Position numbers and translations under genes: made by a program. This document shows positions 52,386-62,119 of a stretch of 64,000 nucleotides of DNA, one piece after another. The DNA is from Solilutibacter silvestris (GTDB lineage: Bacteria; Pseudomonadota; Gammaproteobacteria; Xanthomonadales; Xanthomonadaceae). How positions within the stretch are numbered: position 1 is the first letter of the stretch; the number at the start of each line of letters is the position of its first letter. The stretch spans positions 1,441,501-1,505,500 of the forward strand of contig NZ_NPZB01000001.1 of assembly GCF_002895945.1 (NCBI RefSeq). The letters run 5' to 3'. A model generated the notes under the pieces. It saw nothing but the letters and a program-made list of their open reading frames with translations, made no database searches and had not been told where the DNA came from.

Positions 52386-52415
52386 TTGATCGGATGATAT
52401 CAATTTGATATCAAA
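52386..52415. promoter_or_regulatory. TTGATATCA operator-like repeats in the SPFH/purT divergent region
   Basis: TGATATCAA (52395-52403) is directly followed by the perfect palindrome TTTGATATCAAA (52404-52415); the two cores are 11-12 bases apart, about one helical turn. Nearby, TTGATC (52386-52391) and TATCAA (52409-52414), 17 bases apart, could form a + strand promoter for purT. The A/T-rich site is unlike the surrounding GC-rich DNA. Ribbon-helix-helix proteins bind such repeats cooperatively, and one is encoded in the operon. Confidence 0.5.
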
Positions 52416-52499
52416 TTGTATGAATGGGACGGCAGTCCGGCCTGACGTGGCCAGCGGACCAGCCGCTAGACTGGCGGCCCCTCCGAAGCCCTTCCACCG

Positions 52500-53714
52500 A
52501 TGACCACACTGGGAACACCGTTGACCGCCGAAGCCACGCGGGTGCTGTTGCTGGGATCGGGCGAATTGGGCAAGGAAGTGGCGATCGAGCTGCAGCGGTT
52601 GGGCGTCGAGGTGATTGCCGCCGACCGTTATGCCGACGCCCCGGCGATGCAGGTGGCACATCGCAGCCACGTGCTCGACATGCTGGATGGCGAGGCCCTG
52701 CGCGCGTTGATCGCGCAGGAACGACCGCACCTGGTAGTGCCCGAGATCGAGGCCATCCACACGCCGACGCTGGTCGAACTCGAGCGCGATGCCGGATTGC
52801 GGGTAATCCCGACCGCGCGTGCGGCGTGGCTGACCATGGATCGCGAAGGCATCCGTCGTCTCGCCGCAGAAACGCTGGGCCTGCCGACGTCGCCCTATCG
52901 TTTCGTCGACACCCATGCCGATTACCGCGCCGCTGTCGCAGCGTTGGGCCTGCCCTGCGTGGTCAAGCCGGTGATGTCGTCATCGGGCAAGGGCCAGTCG
53001 CTGGTGCGCAGCGACGCCGATATCGACGCGGCGTGGGATTACGCGCAAACCGGCGGGCGTGCCGGTGCCGGGCGCGTGATCGTCGAGGGCTTCATCGATT
53101 TCGATTACGAGATCACCTTGCTCACGGTGCGTCATGCCGGCGGTACCGCGTTCTGCGCGCCGATCGGTCATCTCCAGCGCGATGGCGATTATCGCGAGAG
53201 CTGGCAACCGCAGCCGATGTCGCCGCAGGCGCTGGCGCGCGCGCAGGAGATCGCCGCTGCAGTGTCCGGCAATCTTGGCGGTTGGGGCGTGTTCGGCATG
53301 GAATTCTTCGTCAAGGGCGACGAGGTGTGGTTCTCGGAAGTGTCACCGCGCCCGCACGATACCGGCCTGGTCACGCTGGTCTCGCAGGAACTGAGCGAAT
53401 TCGCGCTGCATGCGCGCGCGATTCTCGGCTTGCCGATTGGCGTCGATGACGATGGCATGATCGCGTGCATCGGTCCGTCGGCATCGTGTGCATTGCTGGC
53501 GGAAGGCGAGGGCGTGCCGGTGTTCGCCAATCTCGAGGCGGCGTTGGCGTCGCCGCACAGCGCGTTGCGCCTGTTCGGAAAACCACGCGTGTCGGGACGG
53601 CGTCGCGTTGGCGTGACGCTGGCGCGCGCCGGCAACTGCGATGATGCGCGAGCACAGGCGCGCGACGCTGCCGCCGCCATCCACATCAATCTCGATTCAA
53701 GCAGCCTCGATTGA
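52500..53714 (+). CDS. purT: Formate-dependent GAR transformylase
   Basis: PurT makes formyl-GAR from GAR, formate and ATP in purine synthesis. The 404-residue ATP-grasp enzyme has [20 protein letters not shown], the ATP-binding [31 protein letters not shown], the [25 protein letters not shown] block and the C-terminal [10 protein letters not shown]. All key residues are intact. It is divergent from the SPFH operon. The next small gene follows 11 bases after. Confidence 0.96.
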   Translation: MTTLGTPLTAEATRVLLLGSGELGKEVAIELQRLGVEVIAADRYADAPAMQVAHRSHVLDMLDGEALRALIAQERPHLVVPEIEAIHTPTLVELERDAGLRVIPTARAAWLTMDREGIRRLAAETLGLPTSPYRFVDTHADYRAAVAALGLPCVVKPVMSSSGKGQSLVRSDADIDAAWDYAQTGGRAGAGRVIVEGFIDFDYEITLLTVRHAGGTAFCAPIGHLQRDGDYRESWQPQPMSPQALARAQEIAAAVSGNLGGWGVFGMEFFVKGDEVWFSEVSPRPHDTGLVTLVSQELSEFALHARAILGLPIGVDDDGMIACIGPSASCALLAEGEGVPVFANLEAALASPHSALRLFGKPRVSGRRRVGVTLARAGNCDDARAQARDAAAAIHINLDSSSLD

Positions 53715-53725
53715 AGGAGCCCAGC

Positions 53726-54022
53726 ATGTCCGATCCGATCGGTTACGACGTTTTCCTGTTTCCCAACGCCATCGAGGCGCTGGGCGATGCCGGCAAGCCC
53801 TATCTCAAGGATGGTCCGACCGGCACGCACATCGTCTGCAAGGATGTAGATACCTCCGGCGTGCTCACCGAGATGACGCTGGACATGGGCGATGGCAAGG
53901 CGATCGCGTTGATGATCCCGACCAACATGGTGCGGATGATCGTGTCGAGTTCGAGCGGCGCAGGATCGTTCGGGTTCGGGCGGCGCGACGCGACGGTGGA
54001 GCCGGGAATCCCGCAGCCTTGA
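53726..54022 (+). CDS. Hypothetical protein downstream of purT
   Basis: A 98-residue protein with no recognised family. It begins MSDPIGYDVFLFPNAIEALG; AAGGAG lies 9 bases before the ATG. The middle is hydrophobic in places (AIALMIPTNMVRMIVSSSSG) and the tail is Gly/Phe/Arg-rich. No signal peptide. Close spacing to purT suggests cotranscription. Codon use is like its neighbours, so it is likely a real gene. Confidence 0.7.
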   Translation: MSDPIGYDVFLFPNAIEALGDAGKPYLKDGPTGTHIVCKDVDTSGVLTEMTLDMGDGKAIALMIPTNMVRMIVSSSSGAGSFGFGRRDATVEPGIPQP

Positions 54023-54031
54023 GGCAGGCCT

Positions 54032-54748
54032 CTATCGCTGCCATGCCCGGCCGTCGTAGCGTTCCAGAGGCTGGAAGCGGCGCTTGTAGTCCATCTTCGG
54101 ATGACCGTCGATCCAGTAGCCGAGGTAGAGATGGCTGCGACCTTCGCGTCGCGCCCACTCGATCTGCTGCAACACCCCGAAAGTGCCGAGCCCGCGTGAC
54201 ACCTCGTCGGGATCGTAGAAGGTGTAGACCGCCGACAACGCATCCTCCAGCACATCGGTGACGGCGACGGCCAGCAGGCGTCCGGGTGCATGGTCGCCCG
54301 GCATCCGGAACTCGAGGAAACGCCCCTGCGACCAGCGCCCGATCAGGAAGCCGTCGAAATCGGCTTCGCTGTGATCGTCCATGCCGCCACCGGGATGGCG
54401 ATGGTGCAGGTAGCGGCGATACAGCGCGAAATGTTCATCCGTGCGTTGGGCCGGCACCACCCGCACTTGCAGGTCGGCATTGCGGGTGAGGCAACGACGC
54501 TGGCTGCGGTCGGGATGGAATTCGCCCACCGGCACGCGCACCGCCACGCAGGCGCGACAGGCGACGCAATCGGGACGATAGATCACTTCGCCGGAGCGCC
54601 GGAATCCCCATTCCAGCGCCAGTGGATAGGCCTCGGCGCTGCGCGGATCGCGCGGATCGATCAGCAGATCGCGCGCGAAACGATCCGGCCAGTAGCCGCA
54701 GGGATGGAACCCGGTGCGGTAGATGCGGAGATCGTCGGACACGCTCAT
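54032..54748 (-). CDS. bpt: Aspartate/glutamate leucyltransferase
   Basis: Bpt transfers leucine from Leu-tRNA to proteins with N-terminal Asp or Glu, feeding the bacterial N-degron pathway. The 238-residue protein has [33 protein letters not shown], and the acetyltransferase-like C-terminal [21 protein letters not shown]. It is the usual arginyltransferase-superfamily length for xanthomonads. It is convergent with the small hypothetical gene upstream. Confidence 0.94.
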   Translation of the reverse strand: MSVSDDLRIYRTGFHPCGYWPDRFARDLLIDPRDPRSAEAYPLALEWGFRRSGEVIYRPDCVACRACVAVRVPVGEFHPDRSQRRCLTRNADLQVRVVPAQRTDEHFALYRRYLHHRHPGGGMDDHSEADFDGFLIGRWSQGRFLEFRMPGDHAPGRLLAVAVTDVLEDALSAVYTFYDPDEVSRGLGTFGVLQQIEWARREGRSHLYLGYWIDGHPKMDYKRRFQPLERYDGRAWQR

Positions 54749-54851
54749 CTCCCCGAGTCTAGCTCGCCAGTGAATCCGGGCGTGGAGACGTCAACCGCGA
54801 TGGTAGTCGCCGCGTTCTCCGTGCAATCCGATCCGACACAGGAAGATGACG

Positions 54852-55277
54852 ATGAAAAGTTCAACCCCGCTGGTTGTGACGCTGGCTTGTGCGCTGGGTG
54901 CCGCTGCCGTGACCGCCATCGCACAGCAGATGCCTTCCGATCCGCCGGCCGCCGCCGCGCAGGGCACCCCGCCACCGGCGCACCCCGACTTCCAGGCGAT
55001 GCGCAGCAAGCATGCGCAGGAACGGTTCGCCGAGATGGATACGAACCACGACGGCAAGGTCAGCAAGGAAGAGATGCTGGCCTACATGGCGAAGAAGGAT
55101 GCCGAACGCGCGCAGAAGCGCAGCCAGTTCGTCGACGAGATGTTCAAGCGCCTCGATACCAACGGCGACGGCGCATTGACCCAGGACGAACTGGCGAAAG
55201 CCCACGGCCCGGATGGCGGTGCATGGGGTGGCCACAAGGGCCAACGCCCGCACACCGAAATGAAACCGGCTCAGTGA
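54852..55277 (+). CDS. Secreted EF-hand protein
   Basis: A 141-residue exported protein. The signal peptide ends at about IAQQ (residue 25). Two EF-hand loops are visible, DTNHDGKVSKEE (about 62-73) and DTNGDGALTQDE (about 104-115), with the canonical D-x-D/N-x-D-G pattern, so it should bind calcium in the periplasm. ATG 54852 is preferred because AGGAAG lies 6 bases upstream; ATG 54846 is an in-frame alternative. It overlaps the convergent DUF2007 gene by 7 bases. Confidence 0.88.
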   Translation: MKSSTPLVVTLACALGAAAVTAIAQQMPSDPPAAAAQGTPPPAHPDFQAMRSKHAQERFAEMDTNHDGKVSKEEMLAYMAKKDAERAQKRSQFVDEMFKRLDTNGDGALTQDELAKAHGPDGGAWGGHKGQRPHTEMKPAQ

Positions 55278-55669
55278 CGGAAGAAGAACGTCCACGCCGC
55301 CACCGCCGCGCAGAGGATCAGCAACACGATCCGCAGGCGGTTGGCGCGCTGGGCCGACGACTTGCCCGCCACCGGCGCGGCATTGCGTGAATTGAACGTC
55401 AGTGGCGCGCTTTCCGGGCTGTTCGCGCGATCGAGCAGCCCGGCTTCGTGCAGCACCTTGCGCGCCTGCGGCAACTGATCGGTGCGCACCACCCACACTT
55501 CCGGTTGCGGCGTCTGCCCGCGCGGGTTTTCGCGATAGCTGAAGGCATGGCGATGGGTGCCCTTGTAGGAACGTCCGTTGAGGATGCGCACCTCGATGCC
55601 GGCATCTTCCAGCATTTTTGCCACGCCCTCGGCATTCTCGAGGCGGCGACTGGTGAAGACCTGGCGCAT
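55271..55669 (-). CDS. DUF2007-like protein with C-terminal membrane anchor
   Basis: A 132-residue protein. The N-terminal half (MRQVFTSRRLENAEGVAKML, GIEVRILNGRS) is a DUF2007-type PII-like fold, and residues about 113-130 form a single membrane anchor (IVLLILCAAVAAWTFFF). Homologues in xanthomonads have been labelled pathogenicity-like, without functional proof. The ATG at 55669 overlaps the tesB stop by 3 bases. Role unknown. Confidence 0.8.
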   Translation of the reverse strand: MRQVFTSRRLENAEGVAKMLEDAGIEVRILNGRSYKGTHRHAFSYRENPRGQTPQPEVWVVRTDQLPQARKVLHEAGLLDRANSPESAPLTFNSRNAAPVAGKSSAQRANRLRIVLLILCAAVAAWTFFFRH

Positions 55670-56556
55670 CAGCCCATATTCCCGGGTGCGGGGCCGACGC
55701 GGATCAGGCCTTCCTGCACGGTGCTCGCGACCAGCTTGCCGCTGCGATCGAAGATCTGGCCGCGGGCAAGTCCACGCGCGTCCTGCACGCTGGGACTGTC
55801 GATCGAATAGAGCAACCAGTCGTCGACGCGGAACGGGCGGTGGAACCACAGCGCGTGATCGAGCGAGGCCATCGCCACGTTCGGCTGGTAGTAGCTGATC
55901 CCATGCGGAAAGGTCGCGGTGCCGAGCAGATGGAAATCGGAGGCGTAGGCCAGGATCGCGCGATGCAGTTCGGGATCGTCGCCGATGCGTTCGCCCAGGC
56001 GGAACCACACTTGCTGGAAGGGCGGGCGCTTTGGCGGATTGAGTTCGTCGCGCGGATAGACGTGGCGGAATTCGAACGGCCCGGCGCGATCCAGCCAGCG
56101 CTGCACCTTGGTCGGCAGTTTCGCCAGCGCTTCGGCCGACAGGGGCGGTGCCGGTTCGATGTCTTCCGGTCGCGGCACTTCCGGCATCGACAACTGGTGT
56201 TCGGCGCCCGGCTCGGGCTGGTGGAACGATGCCGCGCAGAAGAAGATCACCTTGCCGTGCTGGATCGCGGTGACGCGACGCACCGAGAAACTGCCGCCGT
56301 CGCGGGTGCGATCGACCTGGTAGACGATCGGCGCGTCGATGTCGCCGGCGCGCAGGAAATACGCGTGCAGGGAATGGGCGGCGCGGTGGCTGCTGTCGCT
56401 GTCCACCGTGGCCTGTGCGGCCGACAGTGCCTGGCCCAGCACTTGCCCGCCGAAGACGTATTTGGTGCCGATGTCACGGCTCTGGCCGCGGAAGAGATCA
56501 TCTTCCAGCTGTTCCAGTTTGAGGAGTTCGACGAGTTCGTGGACGGGCGACGTCAT
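55669..56556 (-). CDS. tesB: Acyl-CoA thioesterase II
   Basis: TesB hydrolyses medium and long acyl-CoAs. The 295-residue double-hotdog protein has LFRGQSRDIGTKYVFGGQVLGQAL, HSLHAYFLRAGD, and the C-terminal ASLDHALWFHRPFRVDDWLLYSIDSPS with the catalytic Asp/Gln region. ATG 56556 (MTSPVHELVELLK) is chosen; the frame is open from a TTG 27 bases upstream. It is followed by the DUF2007-like gene with a 1-3 base overlap. Confidence 0.95.
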   Translation of the reverse strand: MTSPVHELVELLKLEQLEDDLFRGQSRDIGTKYVFGGQVLGQALSAAQATVDSDSSHRAAHSLHAYFLRAGDIDAPIVYQVDRTRDGGSFSVRRVTAIQHGKVIFFCAASFHQPEPGAEHQLSMPEVPRPEDIEPAPPLSAEALAKLPTKVQRWLDRAGPFEFRHVYPRDELNPPKRPPFQQVWFRLGERIGDDPELHRAILAYASDFHLLGTATFPHGISYYQPNVAMASLDHALWFHRPFRVDDWLLYSIDSPSVQDARGLARGQIFDRSGKLVASTVQEGLIRVGPAPGNMG

Positions 56557-56583
56557 GCGTGATGCTCTGTTGCGATGCGTCAA

Positions 56584-57171
56584 TTATAGGGAATCGGGCT
56601 TGGTTCCGACCGGAATCCGCCGCAATGCCACCGCGGCCTCGATGCGTTGCCAGGGAAAATGCGGCCCGGGGTCGCGCTTGCGATGCACCAGCCGCGTCGG
56701 GTCGTCGCTGGATGGAACCATATCGGTATCGAGATCTTCGTGGCCGGCGATCCACTGCAGTCGCGGCAGGCGCTGCTGCAGGTCACGCAACAGATCGATC
56801 AATGCGACGACCTGTGCATCGGTATATGGTTCATCCATCGCCTGGTGGCGCGAATCCATCCAGTCCGGCCAGCGCCCGCGATTGACCAGCTCGATACCGA
56901 TGCTGCGCGGGTTCCAGCCACGGGTGTGGTGGGCGACGCGGCCATCGTCCACCCATTGGTGCAGGCTGCCGTCGCGGTCGATGTAGTAGTGGCCGCTGTT
57001 GCCGGTATCACTGTCGGCGTAGTGGATTTTTTCACCGAACTCGCGTGCGCTGGCGAGGTCGGGCAGTTCGGTGCAGTGGATCACCACGGTGTCGATGTCC
57101 GACAACTCGCGCGGCGTCAATCGCGCCTCATAGGGCAGGGCATTGCGATCAATGGCGAACGGCGTCGGCAT
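56584..57171 (-). CDS. ampD: 1,6-anhydro-N-acetylmuramyl-L-alanine amidase AmpD-like
   Basis: A 195-residue zinc amidase of the AmpD/amidase_2 family, which cleaves the lactyl-peptide bond of anhydro-muropeptides in cell-wall recycling. VVIHCTELPDL gives the first zinc His, SIGIELVNRG the central Glu region, IAGHEDLDTDMVPSS the second His and KRDPGPHFPW the third site. No signal peptide, so cytoplasmic. Its distance to AmpR/beta-lactamase regulation is not visible here. It is divergent from yqiA. Confidence 0.93.
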   Translation of the reverse strand: MPTPFAIDRNALPYEARLTPRELSDIDTVVIHCTELPDLASAREFGEKIHYADSDTGNSGHYYIDRDGSLHQWVDDGRVAHHTRGWNPRSIGIELVNRGRWPDWMDSRHQAMDEPYTDAQVVALIDLLRDLQQRLPRLQWIAGHEDLDTDMVPSSDDPTRLVHRKRDPGPHFPWQRIEAAVALRRIPVGTKPDSL

Positions 57172-57219
57172 GGCCGGATGCTAGCATCACCATATTGTTT
57201 CCAGCGGACCACAGCGCGA

Positions 57220-57741
57220 ATGAAAGGCCATTGCATCCTCTCCCACGGTTTCGAAAGCGGGCCGGATGCGACCAAGGTCACCGCGTTGACGGAGGCCGCC
57301 GAAGCGCTGGGCTGGAGCCACGAACGCCCCGATTACACCGATCTCGATGCGCGTCGCGATGTCAGCGAACTCGGCGATGTCCCGGCGCGGATGCAACGAT
57401 TGCTGGCGCGCATCGATGCAGCGCCTGCCGGGCCGGTGGTATTGGCGGGATCGAGCCTCGGTGCCTACATCTCGGGATTCGCCAGCCTGCAACGCCCGGT
57501 GCGCGCGCTGTTCCTGATGGCGCCGCCGATCCAACTGGGGCCAGCGCCGCGTCTCGATGCTGCCGCCGTTCCGCTGTCGATCCTGCATGGTTGGGATGAC
57601 GAACTGATTCCCGCCGCCGAAGTGGTAGCGTGGGCACATCCGCGGCGTGCGCGCCTGTTGCTGGTCGACGATTCGCACCGATTGAGCGCCCATGTCGACA
57701 CCTCGCGCGATGCCTTCGCCGAACTGTTGCGCACGCTGTGA
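57220..57741 (+). CDS. YqiA/YcfP family alpha/beta hydrolase
   Basis: A 173-residue small alpha/beta hydrolase. It has [12 protein letters not shown] near the start, the nucleophile elbow [12 protein letters not shown] (Ser near residue 79), [11 protein letters not shown] (acid Asp) and [10 protein letters not shown] (His). The small size and motifs match YqiA-like esterases. Substrate unknown. The stop overlaps the GTG start of rlmKL by 4 bases. Confidence 0.87.
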   Translation: MKGHCILSHGFESGPDATKVTALTEAAEALGWSHERPDYTDLDARRDVSELGDVPARMQRLLARIDAAPAGPVVLAGSSLGAYISGFASLQRPVRALFLMAPPIQLGPAPRLDAAAVPLSILHGWDDELIPAAEVVAWAHPRRARLLLVDDSHRLSAHVDTSRDAFAELLRTL

Positions 57742-59867
57742 GCGAATCGCATTTCTTCGCCAGTTGCGCCCGCGGGCTGGAATATCTCCTCGTCGATGAA
57801 CTGACGGCACTGGGCTGCAAGGCCACCGCGGCCACCGCCGGTGTCAACGTACGCGGCACCCAGCTAGACGCGCAACGCGCATTGCTGTGGTCGCGACTGG
57901 CCAGCCGCGTGCTGTGGCCGATCGCGGAATTCGCCTGCGCGGATGAAGCCGCTTTGTATGCCGGCGCACTGGACACCGACTGGACATTGCACCTGTACGC
58001 GCGCCAGACCTTTGCGATCGATGCGCATGTCTCGGGCGAGGGCATCAGCCATGGTGGTTTCGCTGCGCTGCGACTGAAGGACGCGATGGTCGACCGTTAC
58101 CGACAGGAACGCGGTGAACGTCCCGATGTCGATACCGCAGCGCCCGACGTGCGTTTCAACCTGGTGGTCCGCAAGGGTCGCGCGGTCGTCTCGATCGATC
58201 TTGGTGGCGCCATGCATCGTCGCGGTTGGCGCGGCGAGCAGGGGACGGCACCATTGAAGGAAACGCTGGCAGCAGCGGTGCTGTCGCGTGGACGCTGGCC
58301 GCGGATCCATGGCGATGGCGGCGGATTGTTCGATCCGATGTGCGGCAGCGGCACCTTGCTGATCGAAGGCGCATTGATGGCCGCCGATGTCGCGCCGGGA
58401 CTGCAGCGCCACGGCGAGGCATTGCCGACGGCATGGCCCGGATTCGATGCGGCAGCGTGGCAGGCCTTGCGCAACGAAGCAGCGCAACGCGCGCAGGCGG
58501 GATTGGCGGCATTACGCGCGGTCTTCCATGGTCGCGATATCGATGCCGCGGCTATCCGCAATGCGCGTGCGAATGCCATGGACGCAGGTGTCGCCGACGC
58601 GATCGACTTCGCGGTCGCCGATGTCCGCGATGGATTCCAGGCGCCGGAAGCGAATGGACTGGTTGTGTCCAATCCACCCTACGACGTGCGCCTTGCCACC
58701 GGCAGCGATCTCTATGCCGCGCTGGGCAATGCGCTGAAACGCACGGTCCCGGCGTGGAGTGCCAGCCTGCTCTGCGGCGATGAAGCATTGGCGCGTGCCA
58801 CTGGTCTGCGCGGGCGCAAGCTCTACACGCTCTACAACGGTGCGCTGGAGTGCGCGTTGCTGGTGTGCGAGCGCATCGCGCCGGAAGCATCCGCGGAAGC
58901 GCGCGAGTTGAACGAAGGCGCGCAAATGGTCGCCAATCGCCTGCGCAAGACCTTGAAGCAGGCGCGTACTTGGCGCGAGCGCGAGGGCATCACCTGCTGG
59001 CGCGCCTACGACGCCGACATTCCCGAATATGCCGCTGCCATCGACGTCTATACCGATGCCGACAACGATGAGCGCTGGCTGCATGTGCAGGAATACGCCG
59101 CTCCCGCCGATATTCCCGAAGCGTTGGCGCGGCGTCGCCTCGGTGACCTGCTGACGGCGGCCCGCGAAGTCTTCGGTCTCCCGCGCGAACGCGTGGCGTT
59201 GAAAACGCGGCGGATCGGCAAGGGTGGCAGCAAATACGGCCAGTTCGACCAGCGCGGCGAACACCTGGTCGTGCGTGAAGGTCAGGCGCGGCTGCGGGTC
59301 AACCTGTACGACTATCTCGATACCGGCCTGTTCCTCGACCATCGACCGTTGCGCGCGCGCATCCATGCCGAAGCACGCGACAAGCGCTTCCTCAACCTGT
59401 TCGGCTATACCGGCGTGGCGACGTTGCAGGCGGCGCTGGGCGATGCTTCAGCCACCACGACTGTCGATCTGTCGGCGACCTATCTTGGCTGGCTGGCCGA
59501 CAACCTGCGCGAGAACGGCATTGCTGGCGCGGCCCACCAGTTGGTGCAAGCCGACGCGCTGGAATGGTTGCGGCGCGAGCGTGGCCAGTTCGATTTGATC
59601 TTCTGCGACCCGCCGACCTTCTCCAATTCCAAGCGTGCGCAGGATTTCGATATCCAGCGCGAACACGTCGAACTGCTGCGCTTGGCGATGGCGCGACTGG
59701 CGCCGGGTGGCGTGCTGTATTTCTCCAACAATTCGCGGCGCTTCAAGCTCGATACCGAAGCTGTTTCCGAGTTCGCCGAAGTCGAGGACATCACCGCAAG
59801 CACGATCCCGCCCGATTTCGCTCGCAATCCGCGCATCCATCGCGCGTGGCGCTTGCGCCCGCGCTGA
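57738..59867 (+). CDS. rlmL: Bifunctional 23S rRNA methyltransferase RlmKL (GTG start)
   Basis: RlmKL methylates m2G2445 (RlmL part) and m7G2069 (RlmK part) of 23S rRNA. The 709-residue fusion has an N-terminal THUMP domain (about 45-150), the first methyltransferase ([19 protein letters not shown] and [11 protein letters not shown]) and a C-terminal second methyltransferase ([17 protein letters not shown] and [16 protein letters not shown]). GTG 57738 is the likely start: it overlaps the yqiA stop, and the protein then begins [18 protein letters not shown], as in homologues. Confidence 0.95.
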   Translation: MSESHFFASCARGLEYLLVDELTALGCKATAATAGVNVRGTQLDAQRALLWSRLASRVLWPIAEFACADEAALYAGALDTDWTLHLYARQTFAIDAHVSGEGISHGGFAALRLKDAMVDRYRQERGERPDVDTAAPDVRFNLVVRKGRAVVSIDLGGAMHRRGWRGEQGTAPLKETLAAAVLSRGRWPRIHGDGGGLFDPMCGSGTLLIEGALMAADVAPGLQRHGEALPTAWPGFDAAAWQALRNEAAQRAQAGLAALRAVFHGRDIDAAAIRNARANAMDAGVADAIDFAVADVRDGFQAPEANGLVVSNPPYDVRLATGSDLYAALGNALKRTVPAWSASLLCGDEALARATGLRGRKLYTLYNGALECALLVCERIAPEASAEARELNEGAQMVANRLRKTLKQARTWREREGITCWRAYDADIPEYAAAIDVYTDADNDERWLHVQEYAAPADIPEALARRRLGDLLTAAREVFGLPRERVALKTRRIGKGGSKYGQFDQRGEHLVVREGQARLRVNLYDYLDTGLFLDHRPLRARIHAEARDKRFLNLFGYTGVATLQAALGDASATTTVDLSATYLGWLADNLRENGIAGAAHQLVQADALEWLRRERGQFDLIFCDPPTFSNSKRAQDFDIQREHVELLRLAMARLAPGGVLYFSNNSRRFKLDTEAVSEFAEVEDITASTIPPDFARNPRIHRAWRLRPR

Positions 59868-59870
59868 ATC

Positions 59871-60311
59871 TCAGCGGATCGCGACCGGGGCGATCTTCAG
59901 CGCCGAGATCTCGCCGAAGGCGCGTTGCAATCCGGTGGCGTCGTTGGCGCGCACGACCATTTGCAGCGTCGAGCCGTCATCCAGTTTCACCAGTGACTCG
60001 CGCACCTGCAGATCGGGATTGCCGGCCAGCGACGAGCGATACCACTGCAGTGATTGACCATCGAAGCTGCTGACATCGGCGCTGTTGCGGCGGTCCGGGT
60101 TGAAGGTCGGCTTGCGGGTGAAGGTGAGGGCGAAGGCATCGCTGCCGTCATCGCGCACGGCACGACAGAACAGCAGCGAGTCACTCTGGATTTCCTGCCA
60201 GACCAAGCCGCTGTTGGCGGGCAAGGTAGGGCATTTGCTCCCCGATTGCGCCGATACCGCACCGGACCACGTCAGCAGGATGGCCACAACGGATCGAAAA
60301 ACGGCGCGCAT
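59871..60311 (-). CDS. Hypothetical exported protein
   Basis: A 146-residue protein with a signal peptide ending GAVSAQ (about residue 22). The mature part has two cysteines and the pattern LVWQEIQSDSLLFCRAV; it resembles small conserved exported proteins of xanthomonads with no assigned function. GGGGGA lies 6 bases before the ATG. A promoter with a perfect -35 (TTGACA) lies about 55 bases upstream. It is convergent with rlmKL, 3 bases apart. Confidence 0.78.
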   Translation of the reverse strand: MRAVFRSVVAILLTWSGAVSAQSGSKCPTLPANSGLVWQEIQSDSLLFCRAVRDDGSDAFALTFTRKPTFNPDRRNSADVSSFDGQSLQWYRSSLAGNPDLQVRESLVKLDDGSTLQMVVRANDATGLQRAFGEISALKIAPVAIR

Positions 60312-60340
60312 GGAATTCCCCCAAGTAATGATTCAACTCT

Positions 60341-60369
60341 CAGTTATCAGGGATTCGATGTCATGTCAA
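60341..60369 (-). promoter_or_regulatory. Probable sigma70 promoter
   Basis: On the - strand, TTGACA (60364-60369) and TAACTG (60341-60346) are 17 bases apart, upstream of the exported-protein gene starting at 60311. The -35 is perfect, the -10 weak. Confidence 0.5.
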
Positions 60370-60389
60370 TCGTGGGAAAAGCCCTTGTT

Positions 60390-60572
60390 TCAAGCGTCGA
60401 GACGAACTGTGGCGCGAGCCGGGGAACTGCGCGTGACCGCTTGCAGAAACGGAGTGTGATCGATGACGCGGATCGACTTCGGATCGGTGTCGGTGTGCAG
60501 GGGCATGGCCCGCGACTGGCCATCTTTGTTCATGTAACTGAAGGCGGCATCGTCGGCGCCGGTCCCAAGCAC
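60390..60572 (-). CDS. Possible 60-codon orphan ORF in frame with the nfi stop
   Basis: The frame that ends nfi continues open after its stop at 60585-60587. From a GTG at 60572 it encodes a 60-residue peptide containing YMNKDGQSRAMPLHTDTDP and VIDHTPFLQAV. Composition and third-position GC look coding. No Shine-Dalgarno is evident and I do not recognise it. It may be a separate small gene, a decayed C-terminal fragment, or chance. Confidence 0.3.
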   Translation of the reverse strand: MLGTGADDAAFSYMNKDGQSRAMPLHTDTDPKSIRVIDHTPFLQAVTRSSPARATVRLDA

Positions 60573-60584
60573 GAGGCCGCACGT

Positions 60585-61274
60585 TCACCCGGCTTCAGGG
60601 CGATGGCGCCGCTCGTCGCGACGCGAGGCCAGCCGGTCGGCGAGTCGGGTCGGTTCCGGCAAGCGATAGTGGGTAGCGAAGCGCATCACCAGTTCCGGCG
60701 CCGCGGCCATCGACACGCGATGTCCGGGCGAGACGATCAGCGGCAGGCAGCCCGGTTTGCTCCGCAAGATCCAGCCGATCTGTTCGCCCTTGTCGCGCAG
60801 TGGCGTATGCGCACCACGGGTGTCGTGCAGCGGTCGCGCTGCGCCGACCAATACAGATTTGGCGACGCCGATGGACGGCAGTCCGGTGATCACCCCGAAG
60901 TGTGCGGCGATCCCGAGGCGACGCGGATGGGCGATGCCGTGTCCGTCGATCATCACCAAGTCCGGTGTTCGCGCCAGCGCTTCCAGCGCCGGCAGCAGTG
61001 CCGGCAATTCGCGGAACGACAGCAGTCCGGGGATGTAGGGCATCCGCGTCGGAATCCTGACGATCTGTTGATCGATGACCTCGAGCGTATCGGCATCCAG
61101 CAATACCGCCGCCGCGCGGGTGATTGCGCCGTCCTTCTCGAATCCGACATCCAGTCCGGCAACCGTGCGCAACGGGCGCGGGAAGTCGTCGCGCACGATC
61201 ACGCCTTTGGCCAGCTCGCGTTGCAGTTCGCGCGCGGCCTGCACGTCGCCGTTCCATTCGGGTATCGCCAACAT
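60585..61274 (-). CDS. nfi: Endonuclease V
   Basis: Nfi cuts DNA near deaminated bases such as hypoxanthine. The 229-residue protein has [12 protein letters not shown] (metal Asp D42), [21 protein letters not shown] and [11 protein letters not shown] with the catalytic Lys, and the C-terminal [11 protein letters not shown]. All catalytic residues are visible. It lies between an orphan ORF and the divergent L,D-transpeptidase gene. Confidence 0.95.
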   Translation of the reverse strand: MLAIPEWNGDVQAARELQRELAKGVIVRDDFPRPLRTVAGLDVGFEKDGAITRAAAVLLDADTLEVIDQQIVRIPTRMPYIPGLLSFRELPALLPALEALARTPDLVMIDGHGIAHPRRLGIAAHFGVITGLPSIGVAKSVLVGAARPLHDTRGAHTPLRDKGEQIGWILRSKPGCLPLIVSPGHRVSMAAAPELVMRFATHYRLPEPTRLADRLASRRDERRHRPEAG

Positions 61275-61342
61275 CCCGAGCCACTATGTGCGGAAAGAAT
61301 TCAGGGTGCCACAAGCCGCGTTATGGCGGGTATGCTGCGGCG

Positions 61343-62119
61343 ATGAACAAAGTGATCCTGCTTGCCGCCAGCCTTGTTGTTTCGGGAATGTTCAGCGGAT
61401 GCGCCAGTGCGCCGAAATCCACTGCGGCCACCACGTCGGCGTGGAAGGATGCGCGCCAGATGATCGTGGTGATGACGCCCGATTGGAACGCCACGCAGGC
61501 GACATTGCGTCGCTATCGGCGTGATGGCGCGGATGCGGCGTGGATCGCGGTCGGCGATGCATCGCCAGTGGTGCTGGGGCGTTCCGGCAGTGCATGGGGG
61601 CGCGGCCTCAGTCCGGCGCAGGCCAATGGACCGCAGAAGCGCGAAGGCGACGGTCGCAATCCCGTCGGTGTGTTCGCCATCGGCCCGGCATTCGGCGCGG
61701 CGACATCGCTGGCGACCGGGCTGCAATACCTGCCGATGAGCGCAAGCAGTTATTGCGTCGATGTCTCCGGATCGCCGCTGTACAACAAGATCGTCGATGC
61801 GCAACAGGTTGGCGCCGATGCGGTGAAAGGCGCCAGCGAACACATGCGTCTCGATCTCCTCAATGCCAACGATCATCGCTATCAGGAAGGTTTCGTGATC
61901 GAGCACAACGCCGATGGCGCGGCGAATGGTGGCAGCTGCATCTTCGCCCATCTGTGGGGACGACCCGATCAGACCACCACCGGCTGCACGGCGATGGCGT
62001 ATGACACCATGGACACGCTGCTGGCGTGGCTGAAGCAGGACGACCATCCGGTATTCGTGCTGCTCCCGAAAGCCGAATACGATCGACTGCAACGCGACTG
62101 GAACCTGCCGACACCATGA
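61343..62119 (+). CDS. L,D-transpeptidase family lipoprotein
   Basis: A 258-residue lipoprotein (lipobox GMFSGC, Cys near residue 20). It has an L,D-transpeptidase (YkuD-like) catalytic region ending IFAHLWGRPDQTTTGCTAM, where His and Cys form the active pair, and a preceding GRNPVGVFAIGPAFG segment typical of the family. It would form or edit peptidoglycan cross-links or attach proteins, in the periplasm. The ATG at 61343 has no strong Shine-Dalgarno. Its stop overlaps the symporter start by 4 bases. Confidence 0.88.
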   Translation: MNKVILLAASLVVSGMFSGCASAPKSTAATTSAWKDARQMIVVMTPDWNATQATLRRYRRDGADAAWIAVGDASPVVLGRSGSAWGRGLSPAQANGPQKREGDGRNPVGVFAIGPAFGAATSLATGLQYLPMSASSYCVDVSGSPLYNKIVDAQQVGADAVKGASEHMRLDLLNANDHRYQEGFVIEHNADGAANGGSCIFAHLWGRPDQTTTGCTAMAYDTMDTLLAWLKQDDHPVFVLLPKAEYDRLQRDWNLPTP

